Of a stretch of 64,000 bases of DNA, positions 62,327 through 64,000 are shown in pieces. The DNA comes from Solirubrobacter soli DSM 22325 (GTDB lineage Bacteria > Actinomycetota > Thermoleophilia > Solirubrobacterales > Solirubrobacteraceae), in assembly GCF_000423665.1 (NCBI RefSeq), contig NZ_KE384073.1:76144-140143 (forward strand), in the 5' to 3' direction. Within the stretch, counting starts at the first letter, position 1. The number at the start of each line of letters is the position of its first letter. A program made the translations under genes and the position numbers. Below the pieces are notes generated by a model. The model searched no databases, was not told the origin of the DNA, and saw nothing but the letters and a program-made list of their open reading frames with translations.

Positions 62327-63529
62327 TCACCACCTTGCGGAGGAGCGGATGACCCGCAGGATCTCGTCGTCAGGGGAACCCTTGATGACAAAACCCACCG
62401 CGCCGGCGCGCATCATGTCGTACTGCGAGTTCGGTGAGTCATCGGCGCTGATGGCGACGATGCGCGCCTCGGGCAGGCCTTCGCGGATCTGAACCGCGGC
62501 CCGCGCGCCGCCGCCTCCGGGCATGTCGACGTCGAGCAGCACGACGTCCGGCCGCCGCCGCAGCGCGAGCTCGACCGCCTGGCCGGCGTCGACCGCCTCG
62601 CCCACGATCTCGAAGCCCGGCTCGCGCTTGATGATCGCGCCGAGCATCAGCCGCGAGACTGGATCGTCGTCGGCGATCATCAGCCGCAGCGCGTTCCCCG
62701 CCTCCCCGGACTGGAGGTCCTCGACACCGCCGGTCTGCTCGGAGCGCTGCCGCGCCGCCTCCGCGAGGTCGAGCAGCCCCGCCGGGTCGGGCGTGCCGCC
62801 CGCCGTGGTCACGATTCCGACGCTGACCGACGTTCCGTGCTCGACGGAGGCCTCGACCGCGCGCCGGAGCCGCGCGGCCGCGAGGTTGGCGGTGTCGAGC
62901 GCCTGCTCGGGCAGCAGCAGCACGAACGTCTTCGGCCCGGAGCGATAGACCGCGTCGCCGGAGCGGATCTCGGCCAGCAGGGCGCGGCCGGCGCGGCGCA
63001 TGATGTCCGCGCTCGCGGGGTCCAGGCCGATCATCGCCACGCAGTACGCGTGCCCGTAGCGCACGACTCGGGCGCAGAGCGCCGCGAGGTCCTCGTCCAG
63101 CCGCGAACGCGATCCGGCGCCGGTCATGCCGTCGAAGCGGGCGTCGGCGTACATCTGGCGGTGCACCGACGTGATCCGCTCGGCCGCGATCAGTCCGCGC
63201 TCGATCTCCGCGGCGTCCGGCGGCTTGGACAGCACGTCGTCGGCGCCTAGCTGCACGGCCTCGCGCGACGCGGTCTCATCCGCCCGCCCGGTGAGCAGCA
63301 TGATGTACGTGTACCCGGCCTCGGACGTGCGGATCCGCGCCGCCAGCTCCGACCCGCTGATGCCCGGCATCTCCCAGTCGGTGATCACGACCTCGGGCTT
63401 GAACATCTGGAAGGCGTTGAACGCCTCCGCGCCGTCCGACGCGTGCAGCGCGCTGTGTCCGAGGTGCTCGACGGTCGCGGCGACGGTCAGCCGCGTGCCC
63501 GGGTCGTCATCGACGATGAGGATCTTCAT
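62327..63529 (-). CDS. REC-GGDEF-REC response regulator with degenerate GGDEF
   Basis: 400 aa. First receiver: ILIVDDDPGTRLT, EVVITDWEMPG (phospho-Asp) and LSKPPDAAE (Lys). Middle GGDEF-like domain: FDGMTGAGSRSRLDEDL, but the signature loop reads SGDAVYRSG instead of GGDEF, so diguanylate cyclase activity is doubtful. Second receiver: LMIADDDPVSR, VVLLDVDMPG and VGFVIKGSPDDE. GGAG lies nine nt before the ATG. It is divergent from a CHASE3 kinase, its likely partner. Confidence 0.88.
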   Translation of the reverse strand: MKILIVDDDPGTRLTVAATVEHLGHSALHASDGAEAFNAFQMFKPEVVITDWEMPGISGSELAARIRTSEAGYTYIMLLTGRADETASREAVQLGADDVLSKPPDAAEIERGLIAAERITSVHRQMYADARFDGMTGAGSRSRLDEDLAALCARVVRYGHAYCVAMIGLDPASADIMRRAGRALLAEIRSGDAVYRSGPKTFVLLLPEQALDTANLAAARLRRAVEASVEHGTSVSVGIVTTAGGTPDPAGLLDLAEAARQRSEQTGGVEDLQSGEAGNALRLMIADDDPVSRLMLGAIIKREPGFEIVGEAVDAGQAVELALRRRPDVVLLDVDMPGGGGARAAVQIREGLPEARIVAISADDSPNSQYDMMRAGAVGFVIKGSPDDEILRVIRSSARW

Positions 63530-63618
63530 GAGGCGGTGCTCCAGTCCGTGTGCTGACCAGGCACCTCGCATGCGGATTGCAGTCCGGGCCCCTTTCGGCC
63601 GATGGATGGTACTGAGCG

Positions 63619-64000
63619 ATGTCCCCTCGGTTCGCGACAACCAGTTTCCGTACCCGTTTGGGAGGACTCGGGCTGCCGATGGCCGTGGCGTTGAGTCTGA
63701 TCGCGATCGTCGTCGGCGGGATGTTCGCGATCATGGTCGTCACGGTCCGGTCGCTCGACGCGACCTCCCGCGCACAGCGCTCGACGAGCCAGATGACCCA
63801 GGATGCGCTGGCGCTCGAGCGCCTCGTCGTCGACCTCGAGACCGGTCTGCGCGGGTACATGCTCACGGACGACCGGCAATTCCTCGAGCCGTACGAGCGC
63901 GCCCGCCAGGAGCTCGATCCGCGGCTCGCCGGCCTCGAGGCCGCGGCTCCGCCGCTCGTACGGCCGCGCATCGCCCGCATCGCCGAGGACATCCACAGCT
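63619..64000 (+). CDS. CHASE3-domain sensor kinase, N-terminal part
   Basis: 127 codons, open to the window end. A membrane helix (MAVALSLIAIVVGGMFAIMVV) is followed by the CHASE3 sensor ALERLVVDLETGLRGYMLTD with the diagnostic E-T-G-x-R-G-Y. Most proteins with this start are histidine kinases, but adenylate cyclases and GGDEF proteins also use CHASE3; the catalytic part lies outside. It is divergent from the REC-GGDEF-REC gene. Confidence 0.8.
   Translation, partial: MSPRFATTSFRTRLGGLGLPMAVALSLIAIVVGGMFAIMVVTVRSLDATSRAQRSTSQMTQDALALERLVVDLETGLRGYMLTDDRQFLEPYERARQELDPRLAGLEAAAPPLVRPRIARIAEDIHS

Noticed and set aside
1..64000. Ribosomal RNA, tRNA, tmRNA or SRP RNA genes
   Set aside because: I looked in gaps near ffh, rnc and the ribosomal genes and saw no cloverleaf or conserved core. 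Gaps are short or made of low-complexity DNA.

Overview
The window is 64 kb of very GC-rich chromosomal DNA, roughly 70% G+C or more, from an actinobacterium. Three features suggest the Thermoleophilia/Solirubrobacterales branch: the extreme GC content, the gene order coaD-sepIVA...DUF177-rpmF-plsX-acpP-rnc-smc-ftsY...ffh-rpsP-khpA-rimM-trmD-rplS-lepB-rnhB-yraN-comM-dprA...xerC-whiG, and widespread leaderless promoters. The taxon is an inference; no rRNA gene is present to confirm it. No tRNA, CRISPR array, prophage or complete insertion sequence was seen.

Layout. 1-871: 45-bp tandem repeats and GC-rich low-complexity DNA. 0.87-9.2 kb: a membrane Ser/Thr kinase facing rpmB, a DAK2 (FakA/YloV-like) protein, a universal stress protein with an APC amino-acid permease, and recG. 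9.3-13.4 kb: secreted and membrane accessory genes. 13.4-17.7 kb: rsmD-coaD-sepIVA, an ABC-2 exporter, and a decapitated secreted-protein gene. 17.7-25.5 kb: phytase, arylamine N-acetyltransferase, a MYG1-like DHH protein, a coiled-coil nuclease-like protein, acylphosphatase and an acyl-CoA synthetase. 25.5-36 kb: ribosome, fatty-acid, RNase III, SMC and SRP-receptor genes, with an unusual Cys-x-Gly repeat protein directly after smc, then nfeD and an SPFH protein. 36-43.3 kb: a TetR regulator with three phased operators, sthA, then the ffh to rnhB translation/secretion run. 43.3-50.9 kb: yraN, comM, dprA, a circularly permuted ATP-grasp gene and thiD, separated by GC-rich repeats. 50.9-64 kb: ilvD, a hydrolase/HAD pair, a lipid acyltransferase, an L,D-transpeptidase, xerC, whiG-like sigma, an EF-G paralogue, and a REC-GGDEF-REC response regulator divergent from a CHASE3 sensor kinase that is cut by the window end.

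Main observations. (1) At least 24 first-in-operon genes have a TANNNT -10 box ending 6-12 nt before the start codon and no Shine-Dalgarno, so leaderless or near-leaderless transcription appears to be the default. Several divergent pairs share one palindromic -10. (2) A REP-like palindrome family with a 5-nt loop recurs four times; one copy supplies -10 boxes from both arms to divergent rraA-like and rsmD genes. A second conserved element (25 nt identical between two copies) sits after stop codons at three loci. (3) Six conserved genes (ABC ATPase, plsX, rnc, rimM, rnhB, whiG) have no usable ATG/GTG/TTG at the conserved N-terminus; five have an in-frame CTG in the right place. (4) An 18-bp hairpin precedes rnc and could be an RNase III autoregulatory site. 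(5) A 123-aa hexapeptide-repeat protein carries eight cysteines spaced exactly three residues apart. (6) Ribosomal protein L32 has a His/Asp-repeat tail.

Limits: all calls come from reading the sequence and recalling families. No search, alignment or structure prediction was run. Starts are uncertain where stated.
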